Shown here: in pieces, positions 38,543 through 52,663 of the stretch | Layout of the letters: each line of letters starts with the position of its first letter | Numbering within the stretch: position 1 is the stretch's first letter | Assembly (NCBI RefSeq): GCF_937616625.2 | Contig: NC_065571.1 | Location: forward strand, 52,003,651 to 52,067,650 | Length of the DNA: 64,000 nt | Source of the DNA: Mercurialis annua | Taxonomy: Eukaryota; Streptophyta; Magnoliopsida; Malpighiales; Euphorbiaceae | Direction of reading: 5' to 3' | Program-made: the position numbers and the translations under genes | Notes under the pieces: generated by a model | The model's input: the letters and a program-made list of their open reading frames with translations, nothing else | The model's database searches: none | Told to the model about the DNA's origin: nothing

Positions 38543-39965
38543 CTAACAGGTACCAGCAGAGCTCTGTGGCTTGTTTCCATTAAGCCTTGTCATCCATTTC
38601 TGCTGTGATATGGTGAGATTAGTGAAGATGGTACGAGGTGGAGAACTACTTCCTTCGGAAGAAGCTTCGGTCTTTGGAAGTTCAGCAGGAATTGCAGAAG
38701 CAGCGCTAGTGAAGGCATTTAGAACCAAGAATGCTAGAATTGGAGAAAGATCCAAAGTCCCTCCTAATGGTGGGATGATTCCGCGGAATATGTTAAGGTA
38801 TGGATCGCACAATGTGCTGAATACAAAACATGAAATCACATCAAAGACGCATAAAAATTCAGATATAAATTGTCAATTAATAGAAGCCACATTAATTTTA
38901 ACTAAAATAAGTTAACTACCAATTCATGTCGAATTATAAATAGGAAGTTCATAATCCAACTCCGTTCATCTAGTTATCTGTCAAACCTCAATAACAACAA
39001 AGTTGTCAAAAGGAATGAACCAGTTGGCCTAAACTTAAATCTTATCAGGATTCAGATTTTGTGATTTAGGATTGGCTCCAACTAGGATTGAGTTAAAAAC
39101 CTCAAACTGTAACACTACTGATTTCCGGTGCATCTATATTGAGCACCTCATCAAATCAATGCTACCAAAAATGCAAAGAAATAGTGCTAGTCTATGTTGC
39201 ACGGAAACAAAAAAAGATATAAAGTCTCAGTTATCAGAAACGAAACGCCTAAACGTAGGACTCGGTAAGTTTTCCGTGCTATATAGATGGTTATGTAAGT
39301 TTAATATTTCAGATAAATTTAAAGAAAAAAGTTGAAGAAATGCACCTGAGAGGACTAACAATGGCAGGAGGAGAATTAGGAAACCAGGTCAAAACAAGCC
39401 TTACAACCAACAAAGTGTTGTAAATGTTTAAAAAGTTGAGAATTCCATTACCCACCACAATCCCTGCCACTGAATCTCCAGGTAACACAGCAGCAAAGTT
39501 GTGGCTTGACAGATAGCCCGGACTTCTAAAGGCCCTGCATTGAACCTGAAAAATAACACAAATTCAGAAACAACCCGACAAACTGTATAATCCCAAATTA
39601 GAGTAAAAAATTAAATTTCTGAAAAGCCAAAGAAGAAATTAATACAGTAAATTCACCTGGTGGGTGGTGATTTGTGTTGTAAAATCAGAATAAACAGACA
39701 GTAAATTCTTGAGAATTGGACTTTGAGAAGCAAAACAATGAAGATGATTCAAGAATTTATCAGCAGTAGAAGTGATTGAACTGTGGAGTTCTCGTATCAT
39801 ACAATTTGGAGATGGGAGATGATTATGAATGTGATTATTGGACTTGAAAAATGGTGGTTTTGTAAGAAATGGGTTTTGAGAAACCCATGAAGAGAGCAGC
39901 AATACACAATTAGGTTGTACAATATCTTTTGAATTCTCCATTGACAATGCCTCTTTACCCGCCAT
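38543..39965 (-). CDS. YLMG1: YlmG homologue 1 (YGGT family), plastid
   Basis: Minus-strand exons 39965-39657, 39545-39346 and 38816-38543 join in phase to 260 residues. The N-terminal part is poorly conserved, as expected for a plastid-targeted leader. The C-terminal half is the YGGT domain: IVVGNGILNFLNIYNTLLVV RLVLTWFPNSPP, then LCDPYLNIFRGIIPPLGGTL and DLSPILAFLVLNAF, with two hydrophobic segments. Plant YlmG proteins are chloroplast membrane proteins; YLMG1 in Arabidopsis affects nucleoid distribution. The tail after residue 215 is Ser/Lys-rich. It is transcribed away from PAA2 with 311 bp between start codons. Confidence 0.9.
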
Positions 39966-40276
39966 TGTTGAGTCTTTGTTATAGTGGGAAAAAAATGGTT
40001 ACATACACTGTGTTTTTGGAGGTTGAGGAAGAAGATAACGAAACGGGAAGATAATAAATTGGGTAAATCGAGTATCAGTGTATCTTCCACGTGTTCGTCT
40101 TTCATTTGCTACAGTATGTACTAAAACGCACCGTATTAGCGTATTTCCACGTGGTTGGTTCCTCTTGGATATTGTAATCTGACGTGTCATCTTCTTTCTG
40201 ATTCTCTTCTTCTTGGTCACAGTTCTTCATTCGTAGTTCTCTTCAAATTATCAAATGTGAAGAAAAAAATTCAAAA
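39966..40276. promoter_or_regulatory. Candidate bidirectional promoter, YLMG1 and PAA2
   Basis: Only 311 bp separates the two divergent start codons. It contains two palindromic G-boxes CACGTG (40088-40093 and 40148-40153) and the bZIP-like word TGACGTGTCA (40180-40189). G-boxes are bound by bHLH/bZIP factors such as light regulators. That one region drives both plastid genes is inference from spacing. Confidence 0.65.
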
Positions 40277-43200
40277 ATGACGACTGATTTACTCCGACTC
40301 TCATCATTCATTCCTCACCACGCAAACTTATTCACTCACCGCCGCACCAAAACGCAGAGTTTTGGTTACTCTTCTCACCTTCCTGAACGCCGCCGTTTCA
40401 ACTTCCGTCCGCCTCTCCGACCGCGGTATCTCACTCTTTGTAATTCCCTCAATGTCAATAAAACTCAACTCCAAAACGCGCCGTTTCAATCTCCAAACGA
40501 CTCGCCGATTCTTATCGACGTAACCGGAATGATGTGCGGCGGTTGCGTCTCTCGTGTCAAAACACTACTCTCTTCCGACGATAGAGTAGACTCAGTCGTG
40601 GTCAATATGTTGACTGAAACCGCCGCGGTTCGGTTGAAACCTGATAGCGCGATTATATCAGCGGAAATTGCGGAGAGTCTTGCTAAGAAGCTGACTGAGT
40701 GTGGATTCGAGTCGAAAAAGAGAGGTTCGAGGATAGGAGTAGCTGGTAATGTGAAGAAATGGAGAGAGATGGTTCAAAAGAAGGAGGAATTGATGGTGAA
40801 GAGTAGAAACCGAGTTGCTTTTGCTTGGACTTTAGTTGCTCTGTGTTGCGGATCTCATGCTTCGCATATTTTTCACTCTCTTGGCATTCACAGTATTGCT
40901 CATGGTAATATAATTATGTAATCCGTCCATTAAATTATTTGTTTTAGTATATATAAAATTAGTTTCGATGTGGTTTTGGTTTGCAGGTTCATTTTGGGAC
41001 GTGCTGCATAACAATTATTTCAAGGGTGGTTTATCTATGGCAGCTCTTTTGGGACCAGGAAGAGGTTAGATGATATATTTGTTTATTTATTTATTATTTG
41101 GTTAATGACTGAACAAATCCAAACGTATAGCCAGAATCTCAATCATTATAGTCAATTTTGATTTACTTTGTTTCGATTGTAGCAATTGAAACAAAATAAA
41201 TCCAAACATTTGAATGAATCTGGCTACAATTGAAACAAATAAATCAAAATAAGCTATAAGTGATAAAATAAAAATTGAGAGGCTTGGACAGAATTGAGAT
41301 TCTTGGTTAGCATTTGGATTTATTTGGTCGTTAGGCCTTTTGGTAATTATTTTTAATCAAGTTTTTACCAAGGTTATTAGGATTTATTAATGTAACTCTT
41401 TCACAGACTTGCTTTTTGATGGACTAAGGGCATTGAATAAAGGATCGCCAAATATGAATTCTCTTGTTGGATTTGGATCAATTGCTGCATTTGTCATTAG
41501 TGCTGTGAGATTCTTCCTAGTACTGAGATATTGGCATTGCTTGAAATATAGTGCGGCTTCACTTTTGCTTAAATTTGTAGTGTCTTGGATTCTTTGCTTT
41601 TGCAGATATCACTTCTTAATCCTGAGCTTAAATGGGATGCATCATTCTTTGATGAGCCGGTGACTTGCTTGCTTTCAGTCTTTGTACTTTATCTTGTTTA
41701 AATTTCTCAGTTTTCTTGTTATGGAGTCATATCTTATGGACTTCCCAGTTTGCTGTCTCTGCAAGTAACAAAACCCATCCTTTTGTTTATTCGTATCACT
41801 TCCTATTCTGTTTTATTGAAGCCTGCAGATGTAGCTTTAATTTCATTGCATTTATAATTTCTCATGCATGCTCTTATTTTTTAGTGAGCAGGTCATGCTT
41901 CTTGGTTTTGTGCTTCTTGGACGTTCCCTAGAAGAAAGAGCAAGGCTCAAAGCATCTAGTGATATGAATGAACTTCTTGTAAGTTAGAATAAGTTTCACA
42001 TCTTTTATTTAACCTCAAACCTTTTGCGTGGTAGTTTAAGTTTCTTACTCTGCTGAACATTCTTATACCAGCATTAATCACTTAATATACTTTTTGAAAC
42101 GTTTGTGCTTTTAAATTTCATTACGATGAGCACGGGGCTATGCATCTATTTAACTTACTAATTTGTGACTATAATGAGCGTCCAATGTAATTAACATATT
42201 GCCTGAAGATAAAATAGCTGTAATGCTGGAAGTACGTCCTAATTGGTGTTTGAAAAATGTAATATTTTCCATTAGTTATCTCAAAATATTATGGCAGGAA
42301 TAAATAATTATTACCAATTTAATTTTGATCTGGGTGTTTGCAGTCCCTCATATCAACTCAGTCGCGTCTCGTTATTACTTCATCAGACAGCAACTCCTCT
42401 GCTGATACTGTTCTTTGCTCTGATGCAATTTGTGTGGAAGTCCCCACTGATGATGTTCGAGTTGGAGACACAGTGTTGGTTCTACCTGGAGAAACTATTC
42501 CTGTAGATGTAAGACTTCAATCGCTAATCAAGCTTTTGATGATCTAAATGAGATGTGCATTTTCTTTTATCAAAATTTAGCACTAGATAATAGATACATG
42601 AAATAATATGTTTACATCGAGCTCACCTTGTGACCCTAGTTGTGGTTTGGGAGTGCTCCACTTTTTATGAAACTTAATATCTTATAGGTTTGGCATAGAT
42701 TGAAGTCTTACCATAAGCAGGCAACCTTTTTGAGACATTAGTTGCATTAGTGGCATAAATTTTTTGCATAAGGTATTTATAGACGTCTTTTAAGCATCAG
42801 AAACATATCATTGTTTACTTGAAACCATAAAATGTTTGGCATGATATGCTTCAACTAACATGCTAAAACGTTATTTGATGATTAATATATTGAATAAAAT
42901 TATATGAAAATCAATAACTTTAGTAGCATGTATAATTTTTATAAAAATCATAGTGATGATTTTTTGTAATACTTCAAACCTAGTGATTAAAGGGAAATTT
43001 TGCATGTACCTTTAGCCTTTAATTGCGTATCACTGCCTCAATAATGTGCATTTTAAACTCAAGTGAAATTAATTTTCCCGGACAGGGTACAATTCTTGCG
43101 GGAAGAAGTGTTGTGGATGAATCCATGCTCACAGGGGAATCATTGCCTGTATTCAAGGAAGAAGGCCTTAAAGTCTCAGCTGGAACTATAAACTGGGTAA

Positions 43201-46200
43201 AGTTGTCTTTTGAATTGCTAGAAGAGAATTCCAATATGTTAAACGTTTTCTTATTATTTCCCATATCTTTAAATAGTGTCTCTTCTTGTTATGGCATGTT
43301 TATTACCTTGATTTAAATTAGAATATAGAATCAAATAGGTGCGAGATTAAAGCAGTTTTGTATAGCGTCTTCCGACTTAGTTTAGTCATTTAACGATGTG
43401 TTCGTCGTCATATACAAAAGATAGTAAATCCTTCTTTTCATCTTCTGAAGTTTATGCAAATTTTAACATTTGGCAATTCTCAAATATTATTTCAGGATGG
43501 TCCTTTAAGGATTAAGGCCTCATCTACTGGTTCAAACTCAACAATATCTAGAATTTTCCGCATGGTCAGTTAATCAGCGCCCTTTCTCCACCCATTTATA
43601 TTGTGCACATAAAATGTGTTGCTCAGAGGGATAGCCAAATGCATGGCATCTACCAGTAAAAAGAGTGTCTGGAAGTCCTTAACTTTTTGTTGAGAATTAT
43701 GTATTGTGCATGTTTAAAGCATGTTATATAAGAGAACAAATAATTAAATGGACAGGGGGAAGCATGGGTAAAATACTTAGTTATCATGCTGTAATTCTCA
43801 GGTGGAGGATGCTCAAGGCCGTGAAGCACCCATACAAAGACTTGCAGATTCGATAGCAGGGCCTTTTGTGTACAGTGTAATGACCATATCAGCAGCAACT
43901 TTTGCTTTTTGGTAAGTTTTTTTTTCTTATCTCATATCATCGTCTGCTGGAGTGTTGGATGGAAGGTGCTATAAAGGAGATAGAGGGTAAAGTCTAAAAT
44001 GGACTATAGTTGATCCTTTTATCCTAATAAAAGTATATGTTTATATCAAGACCTATTGTCAAGCTTACTCATGTTAGTTAGCCATTACTCTGTTTGTCAG
44101 TCCCTATATTTCTTCTTGCTTTTTAGTGTCTTTTTCTTTCTGTCTCATCCAGGTACTACATCGGATCCCAAGTTTTTCCAGATGTTCTGCTTAATGATAT
44201 TGCTGGAGCAGATGGAGATGCTTTGCTTTTAAGCTTGAAACTTTCTGTGGATGTCTTGGTTAGTGATGGTCATATTGCCTGCTTGTGATGCATTCCCCGT
44301 ATATTTTCTTTTTGTTTTTTAAGATAAAAAAAAATTGTTTGTTTTTGAAAATGAGGAGTAAAGTGTACCTTTTCAGTGTGCATACTTGCATATGGGAAAG
44401 GTTGTGGTACTATAATTCACTTTCTTGATGCTTGTAAGCTAGTGCATCTTATGATCCCTGGCTGGTTTAAAGATTCATATACACATCACTTGAAATCTGT
44501 ACTCTCAAATTCTAACTCAATCTCACAAAAGCAAAATATTACAAGGAGCTGCTACTGCCAAAGCCTTGACTGAAAAGAGAATTGTTCATTCTGTTCATTG
44601 GCTATGGCAATAGCAATCCCCATATTCTGTAGATGAATTTTGCTGGAATAGTGCAGTCTGTGTAGATATGGATTAGAAGAGAAGCTGACAAACTCTGTAC
44701 AATATGTATGTGCCTCTAGCTTGTGACATTAATTTTCTTGCTCCAGGTAGTTTCCTGCCCCTGTGCACTGGGACTTGCCACACCCACGGCAATTCTAGTT
44801 GGAACTTCACTTGGTATAATGTCTAAATGTGCTTCTTTTTGTTGTTTAAAAAAAAATTGTGGCAAGCTTAGTTATCATTGGGTAATCACATTATCATAAT
44901 TGCAGAAGTTATTTTACTTGATTGCTTGCTTGGCCTCAAGATAAGATCTTTTCTTTCTCTTCCAAATTTTCATTTGTTAGATGAATACTTGACATCTAGA
45001 ACGTGAAGAGTTTTTTTGGAAAAACTGTGGCCACTACTGTTGATAAAAATAAAAATAAAAACTTGCTTTTATGCGCATTTAGGGTAGTACGGGCTAAGGG
45101 TTTTATCAAACCTTTTCGAACAGTTTCTGGCTACTTTTTCAGTAGCATTTATCGGGAGAACTCGGAGGGGAACGGGTCGATAGCTTGACTGCCACCCAAA
45201 TGAGGTGCGAGTCATGCAGGCCTTCAAAAGTAACATTTAATCCAAAACCCCCAACTCTAGTTTAGGCTTACGAAGACAGCCACTATGCATGAGATTGTTA
45301 CGTTGTACTTGGTGGTCAATATGATTGTCAGTTGCTCTTATTTCTCTTCTATTGGAAACTGTAGGAGCAAAGCAAGGACTTCTTATCAGGGGAGGAGATG
45401 TATTGGAACGCTTGGCAAACATTGATCACATTGCTCTAGACAAGGTAATTGTATGTGTTATTGAGCTATACTGTTTTTACTCCAGAAATCCAGATATGCT
45501 TGCTGTCACTTGGAGATGAAGCTATAATTCGGGACAGCTATGGAATTTCTTTTTTCGCATTTTAATTTTCTCTGTCCATTTATCAACTTTCAGACAGGTA
45601 CCCTCACTGAAGGAAAACCATCTGTTTCTGCGGTGGTTTCACTTTCTTATGAAAAAACAGAAATTCTTAGAGTTGCTGCTGCAGTAGAGAAAACTGCATT
45701 ACACCCAATAGCAAAAGCTATTATGAATGAAGCTGAATCATTGAGATTGACTATCCCAGAAACAAGGGGGCAACTGACAGAACCAGGTTTTGGAACCTTA
45801 GCAGAAGTAGATGGACGTCTGGTTGCAGTGGGTAGTTTAGATTGGGTTCATCAACGATTCCATTCAAGGACAGACCTGTCAAATCTAAAGAATCTTGAAG
45901 CTGCAGTTTCATTCAAATTATCAGAAGGGATTTCATCACCAAACTATTCGAAAACTGTTGTGTATATTGGACGTGAGGGGGAAGGCGTAATTGGTGCTAT
46001 TGCAATATCTGACAGATTGCGCCATGATGCTGAATTAACTGTAAATAGGTAATATGCCTTCCTATGAGCGACAGTATTCCTGCAGTAATTAAGTCATGAC
46101 TTCCAGGCAATTTCATTGGTTTCCTTAAACATTTAAGCCTGGTTTCAGTTTTTCATTTGCCAGTTAAAACTTGAGTATTGCTTGCCTAATTTGCGCATTT

Positions 46201-48473
46201 AGCTTTAAGAAACATTACTTTATATCCCCTAAATAAAAAATAATGCAACTTGTTTCATTATTAGTAAACCATATATTCTGTTTTCTAACTATTCTTGGTG
46301 TCTTTTGCGTATGAAATTCAGACATTCAATGCATTACGCAAGGTCACTCGGTTGCATATAGACTTACCAATATATTTTACATTATAGGTGTATTACTAGC
46401 TCTTTGCTACACCTTAAAATAGTAGTTTAATGAGATTGTGTTAGCCTTTTACTTAATTATTTATTAAGGAAGTTAATGGAGGAATTGTGGCTTAAAGAAC
46501 TCCGGAAAAAATTAAAAAAAAAGAGAGGAAGAAGAAGATAAATTACAGAACATCTCATCTTCTAATTGCAATAAGATTTCTCTTTAACAGAATTCTACTG
46601 TTTAAGGCAGGCAGAACTAAAGAAGTTTAAATGACAAGTACTATTCAAGTGGACTTTATGTTGCATGTTGTGTGTAAAATATCATTTACTTTTCTACTAA
46701 TTATCAGATTCCATTACCATCCTCTTTGTCGTGTGTGTGCTCACTCTTAATTTTTTTTACATCTTGGTTTACAAGTCTCTCATTTCGCTTCGGCTGGCAG
46801 GCTACAGTTGAAGGGTATCAATACAGTTCTCTTATCAGGAGATAGGGAAGAGGCAGTAGCAAACATAGCAAATAAAGTTGGAATAGGAAGTGAATTTGTC
46901 AATGCATCCTTGAGCCCGCAGCAGAAATCTGGTTTTATTTCAACCCTTCAGGCTGCAGGACATCGTGTTGCAATGGTAACCGTCATTTACCAAATCTTTG
47001 TTTCCTTTTTAATTTTTAATAAGTTAGACAAAAGTTGCATGGTCATACATTCATCTCAACCTGCTAAAATAATCCTAAATATTTCTAACCAATATTAGAA
47101 GAGCTTAAATCATAATGCAGCATTTCAGTCTGCTCGTGAATTAGAAGGAAAATGTGCATTGAGTATATCTTGGGTGGAAATTATTCAGCTAGCATATTCA
47201 TTTTTTTTTTCTTCAGGTTGGTGATGGGATAAATGATGCACCTTCTTTGGCTCTTGCTGACGTTGGAATTGCCCTTCAGATCGAAGCGCAAGAAAATGCT
47301 GCTTCTGATGTGGCATCTATTATACTTCTTGGCAACAGACTTTCCCAGGTATTATTTTAATATATTCTCATGATTGTTTGGTGAAAGAGAGTATAATTAA
47401 GGGGTATGGATTTTAAATAAAGGTAAGGTAAGGTAAAGGTTGTAATTCTCTTCTTTCGAAAAGAAATTAAAGTTTAATGATAATTTTTAGTTTATAATCT
47501 TTACTTTCTTAACTATTTGATTTGTGGGTTGAAATATAAGAGTTCTGAAGGTTTCTCAACTTTTAAAGCTCATCAACCTCACTCGACCCTCAATCCAAAC
47601 ATAGTGTCTCTTTCTTGCCCCAACCAATAGTGTGAAAGGAAAGTCTGGTTGATTTCGGGTAACATATGCATAAATGGAAAAGTGATAAATAGCTCAACTG
47701 AGAATTGTTCATAAGCAAATGATGTATAAATCTTGATTTAATCTTGTTAAAACTAACATTCCTAAGAGTTTATTCATTGCTAAAAAATGAGTCATCAATA
47801 TGCAAAAGATTCTTTAATCTAGGAATGGGACATACAACATAAGATTAAAATTTATTTAATTTTAGTGATTCATTTGCTTGCTTCCCTATTTTTAACCTCA
47901 TGCTAGAGTGAGATTTCTATTTTCCAACCAACGAAATTTGATGGTAATGATGATAATTGATAATGAATGATTGTCCTCAATATTATGGCTGTGCCATTTA
48001 AACTAATTTTCAAAATCTTAATCTAATGATGATATCGCAAACTCTAATGTACATTTGGGGCAGGTTGTAGATGCCCTGGATCTGGCACGAGCAACAATGG
48101 CCAAAGTGTACCAAAATTTATCATGGGCCATTGCTTACAATGTGGTCGCCATTCCTATAGCCGCAGGAGTACTTCTTCCCCATTATGATTTTGCCATGAC
48201 TCCATCACTTTCAGGTCAGTAAAATGTTAAACCCCTCTTTCCATTATTGAATAAAATCTCTTATAGACTGGAAATCAAATGCCGTTATGCAGTGACTAAA
48301 AATACTCAAGTTTTTCCTTGCAATCCATCTATTGGGGCCTACAAGATATTCTTTCCTTGATGATGAGACTGAGATTTTGGTACTTGACAGGTGGGTTAAT
48401 GGCTTTGAGCTCAATATTTGTTGTCGCCAATTCTTTACTTCTGCAGCTCTTTGAACCTGAAACGAGCAAATAG
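40277..48473 (+). CDS. PAA2: Copper-transporting P1B-ATPase PAA2/HMA8, thylakoid
   Basis: Pumps Cu+ across the thylakoid membrane to supply plastocyanin. Exons: 40277-40904, 40987-41064, 41407-41504, 41606-41659, 41892-41978, 42344-42508, 43086-43196, 43496-43564, 43802-43911, 44153-44258, 44747-44813, 45365-45444, 45594-46048, 46801-46975, 47217-47348, 48064-48214 and 48391-48473. They join in phase to 882 residues, about the family length (883 in Arabidopsis). Residues 1-60 are basic and Ser/Arg-rich (transit peptide). The heavy-metal domain has GMMCGGC (Cys87, Cys90). Other motifs: TGES 386-389, the metal-passage CPC 506-508, DKTGT with phosphorylated Asp550, HP 588-589, and GDGINDAP 763-770. 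All catalytic motifs are intact. Similarity favours PAA2 over PAA1. Confidence 0.96.
41105..41330. mobile_element. Tourist-like MITE in PAA2 intron 2
   Basis: Left arm ATGACTGAACAAATCCAAAC ... GAATCTCAAT pairs with the right arm (inverse) CGACCAAATAAATCCAAATG ... GAATCTCAAT. TTA stands on both sides (41102-41104 and 41331-41333), like the 3-bp duplication of PIF/Harbinger MITEs. 226 bp, non-coding. Confidence 0.6.
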
Positions 48474-50472
48474 AGCTGCCGGTATTCATATGTATCTGCT
48501 TCAAGTATAAAATCTTGGTTGCCGAAGTTTAAAATCCTATGAAATTTGTCTCTATGAAGGATTATCCGGTAACTGTGAGTAACTCTTAAACCATTCATTA
48601 TCCATTATTTCCGTCTTTATTCCAACTTCTTAAGTTGGCATTCATTAACTACTTGTATGACGGAAACTCTAGCTCACACGTTAGTTCTTATGTGGCCTTG
48701 TGGAGACTCGAGTTGGAGACCTCCACAATACTAATAGAGTGAAGACTAATCAGACCGCTCCTGATTGGTAGCTCGTTCGTTATTTAAGTGCACTCTTTTA
48801 AGTTGATATTATCAATGAGGAATTGAGGATCAAATCGTTCTATTTATGAAAATGTACCTTGTAATATGAGAAGTTATGATACATCCAATTTTGTACTAGG
48901 CATGTGAATTGCAGGAATCATAATCTCTACACGGAAAGATAAAAAGAAAAGAAAAGGTTGAGAAATAGATGTGAATTAAAGAGGGGAGCTTTGAGGGCCT
49001 AGCATGAACCGAAAAACATGGCAAATTGATAAGTTTAACAGCAACACAGAGACGGAGACATGTCGTCCTTGTTGGTCCTCTTTTCCGTGAGAGAGGTTTA
49101 CTTGTCCATACATATATGGCATTAAATTCACAACAAGGATGGATCTACATAGGATTGCAATTTTTACACTTTTAAAATGACATGACATGGCACAAAATTA
49201 AACAAGTTCCGAAGCTAAACTATGCTCTCAGCCCCGGTTGGATTTTTTTCTTCCAAATATAGGTGATATTTTAAAACTTAATCACTCAAAACTCCTTTTA
49301 TAATCAACCCTAACATAAGAATTTTTCCAATTTTACCGTAATTTGGGGTTTTATGTTTCAATTGTACCCTAGAGTGATTAAGCCTATTTTAAAAATAAAG
49401 GTGGGAAATGGGAATTCATACCAGAGCAAGGTTAAACTCAGGCTATAAGGAAAGAATTGAGAAAAAAATCTAGATCTGCCATTGAGCAGGTCTATAAGGT
49501 CACAAACTGATCTAAAAAATATTTCAATCGGGTACTATTTTTAAAAATTAAATTTACATAGTATTTGTATTTATATATGAAATTATAATTTAAAAATTTG
49601 ATATCCCTCTATTCCACAAAGATAGGCAAATTTTTTATTTTAGACGTCCTAAAATATAAGTAAAATTGTTATTTAATTACTTGAAATACCAATATTATTC
49701 TTCATTAATTTGAACAACTTTTGTTATTTTCTATAAATCATCTTTCATTATCATCACTTCATCCAATATAAAAATTAATAACAAATTAATTTTTCAACAT
49801 TTTATTATAATTCCAAAAAATTAGTATTATCTTTTCCAAAATATAGATTAATAAAATATAAAATATTCACATAATTAAATTAAGAGTAGTATTGGAAGAT
49901 AACAAGAAATAACTTCTTTAACCTATATTTTTAAATTATTGTACAAATTATATTTTGCCTATTTTTATGGGACGGAGATAGTAATAAATTTGTAATATAT
50001 TTACTTTAAATGGGTTAAATAACATTTTTGCGTAAATAGTGATTTAAATGGGTTAAAAAAGTTGTATTGTATTAACTTGACAACTAAACATTTGCCGTGC
50101 TCGAATTTAAATTCTTAACACAAGTGTTTAAACAGATGGTGTTTAAGTTGTGATTATATTTAATTGAATACGTAACGTGATCCATCTATATCATCTTTAC
50201 TCTCTGTGTTCATACTTCATATAACTAGGGTTCTCTTGCACCACATAAACTTTATTATAATCGGCAGGAGCAGTCCATTTCACCTGAAATTTCCTTTACT
50301 ATATCAACTTTACAGTCTTTTATTTAGCAGATACTATTCATATAACAGCTTCAATGTAACTGGTTCCAATGGAGAACTTCCTTTGTTTAACTATTTCAAA
50401 TCCAAACATAAATAAAATGGACTTTTTCTAAACTCCTCATTTCATTTAAACAATATCAACCGTACTAAAGGC
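48474..50472. other. PAA2 3' UTR and spacer
   Basis: 3' UTR followed by AT-rich DNA. At about 49260-49400 there are inverted words (CTTAATCACTC / GAGTGATTAAG) that look like a short foldback remnant. No gene recognised. Confidence 0.5.
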
Positions 50473-50605
50473 GTATGTAAGTTAGTAAGGCGTAAGTGAG
50501 TTGGTATGATGCTCTCTTGATTTAAATGAGGTCGTGGGTTCGAACCGTACTCATGTATGCAGCCGTTTAAAATTCGAAGTTAGAAGCTACCTCCTGCAAA
50601 AAAAC
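50473..50605 (+). repeat. tRNA-derived SINE candidate
   Basis: An A-box-like GAGTTGGTATGATGC (about 50499-50513) is followed by a perfect B-box core GGTTCGAACC (50537-50546), then a unique body and a short poly-A run (50598-50604). This is pol III promoter layout without a tRNA cloverleaf. Ends and target duplications not defined. Confidence 0.5.
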
Positions 50606-50969
50606 CTACACTATTCGGATGGAGATTAGTTTGAATATAAAAAAGTTAAAGGTACCGTTTTATAGAAAAGACCGGTTAGAAAATAGGAATAGAGAACTGA
50701 TGAAGAGTAGAATTGGGGTAGAAATGGTGAGCTAAAAGGGCTCATAAATGAAGACAATAAATGGGCACGTGATTGGGAACAATTGTTGTTGCGTCTCTCT
50801 ATGCAGTACAACGCTTTACATGTGACTTTGGGGACCCATTTCATCCTTTCCTATTTACTTCTTCCACTACTTAATTCCCCCTTTTAATTCTTTTTTCTTT
50901 TTTTTGGTTTCAAGAATTAAAAAAAAATAGCCACGTTGGAATATTATGGCTCCTACACCATGTTGCGAG

Positions 50970-51141
50970 GAGAAATACTTGTGTGAACCAATCGTTAAAT
51001 AGCTTTATATTTTAAATATAAAACATCCAATTAATAGGTCATTTAATGATTGATTGTTCATATTAATTATGCCACGTGTCATACTTTTAATGGATAGTTC
51101 ACAATTCTACGTGTTGAACTTGGTTCACACAAAAATTTCTC
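50970..51141. mobile_element. Mutator-like MITE, 172 bp
   Basis: Terminal inverted repeats GAGAAATACTTGTGTGAACC and (inverse) GAGAAATTTTTGTGTGAACC, with an exact 9-bp target duplication TGTTGCGAG at 50961-50969 and 51142-51150. The duplicated word is not low-complexity, so the call is strong. Non-coding. Confidence 0.9.
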
Positions 51142-51150
51142 TGTTGCGAG

Positions 51151-52663
51151 GGTCCCACGTTAGAATTAAGGCTTATTTTATCCGGTGCGGCAGTAGCGTT
51201 TTAAAAACCAAACTGTTGGCTAAACAGTATAATTGTCAATTTATGATTCTAGTTAAAATAATTAATAAATAAAGAAAGAATTAAACAGTTTTTAAAGTTT
51301 AAATAATTGAATTAATTGAATTATTTTTTAAAAATTAGATAAATCGAATTGATCTCTAATTAGTATCCTGACTGATCTGATTCGGTTTTTAAACAGTTTT
51401 CATTTATGTGGATTGAGTTACTAATTTTTATTCTGTCACCCGAGGAACTTTTTTGGCTAATGATATGGAATCATTTGCTCATTATTTTAAATGTACATGT
51501 TTCATTTAATTCAAATTCATCACGTATTTGTTTTCATAAAAAAGGTTGTGATGATCAATTTGGACAAAAATATACTCAAATATTTAAAATTTTCTCGTAT
51601 TTTATCTATGCAATTTACTTGATTATGAACCACTTAATGTTGGAAAAAAACAGGATGAAATTGATAAAATTCACACCTAAACAACAAAATAGTACAATTT
51701 TGTATTTTGTTGGTCCCATAATGATTTTATAAATATATGGGGAGGAGCAGCACATGAATTTCTGGCATATTACTCTGCATGGAAAATATTCCTAACCCTA
51801 AAGAGGACTATAAGGATCAAATTGATGAAAGTAAAACACTACTCTTCCACAATTTAGTTACTTAAATTATGTGTTTTCAGCTAAGCTGCTAAGTTATTTT
51901 TATGATAAATTGCTATTAATTCCACATTGACCCTTCATCTTTGCCAAATTCATAATCAGTACCCATTTGGATTTTGTCCAGTAGACAGATCCTATATTTA
52001 TCTATCATTAGGTACTTGCACATTGCAATGAAAATAATAAGAAAAACAGATCCTGTAAATTTATATTCTAACAGACTTTTTTTTTTTTTGTCAGAAGATG
52101 GTTTCATCTATAGATTAGAAAACGACTACGAGAGTCTCAAATCTAGCCACGTAAATGGGACTAGAAAATTACAATATAGAGGCTATTTGACTACATAATG
52201 TGTCAGCCAAAATAAAATACCAAAAATCTAGATCTAAAAATAAATCTAGATAAATAGGTACAAATTTATAAATCTAAAAATTACAACAAGAAATCCTTAG
52301 ATTTACACATATCGTCGGGAGTAATATTCAAGCTGTAAAAATTAAATTTACAAACTAATCTTGCAAAAGGAAGCACAAGAAAATTCAAATTTTGTCGGCG
52401 CTTGTTCTGATCGGCTTCTAAACGAAGAACCACCAAGCGATTGAAGGATGCAAAATTCGGATTATAAGTGTTAAGATTTCATGTTGAAATCAAGAGCAAA
52501 TACCTTGTAAAGCTTCCCATTTGAAGAAAAATGACCCATTTAGGGTGAATAGAAACCCATATAGGGTAGATGAAACCATAAGGGAGAAAAGAATAAAAAG
52601 ATAAAGACATAGATATATGGGGATACCATTTATTTATTGGAAGATAGAGAAATTTAGAGGGCG
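51151..52663. other. Spacer, no gene recognised
   Basis: AT-rich, with several 60-110-codon frames lacking any known domain. Nothing supports a gene. Confidence 0.5.

Noticed and set aside
45003..45188. 61-codon frame in PAA2 intron 11
   Set aside because: Intronic, not conserved in PAA2 proteins, and flanking exons join in phase without it.
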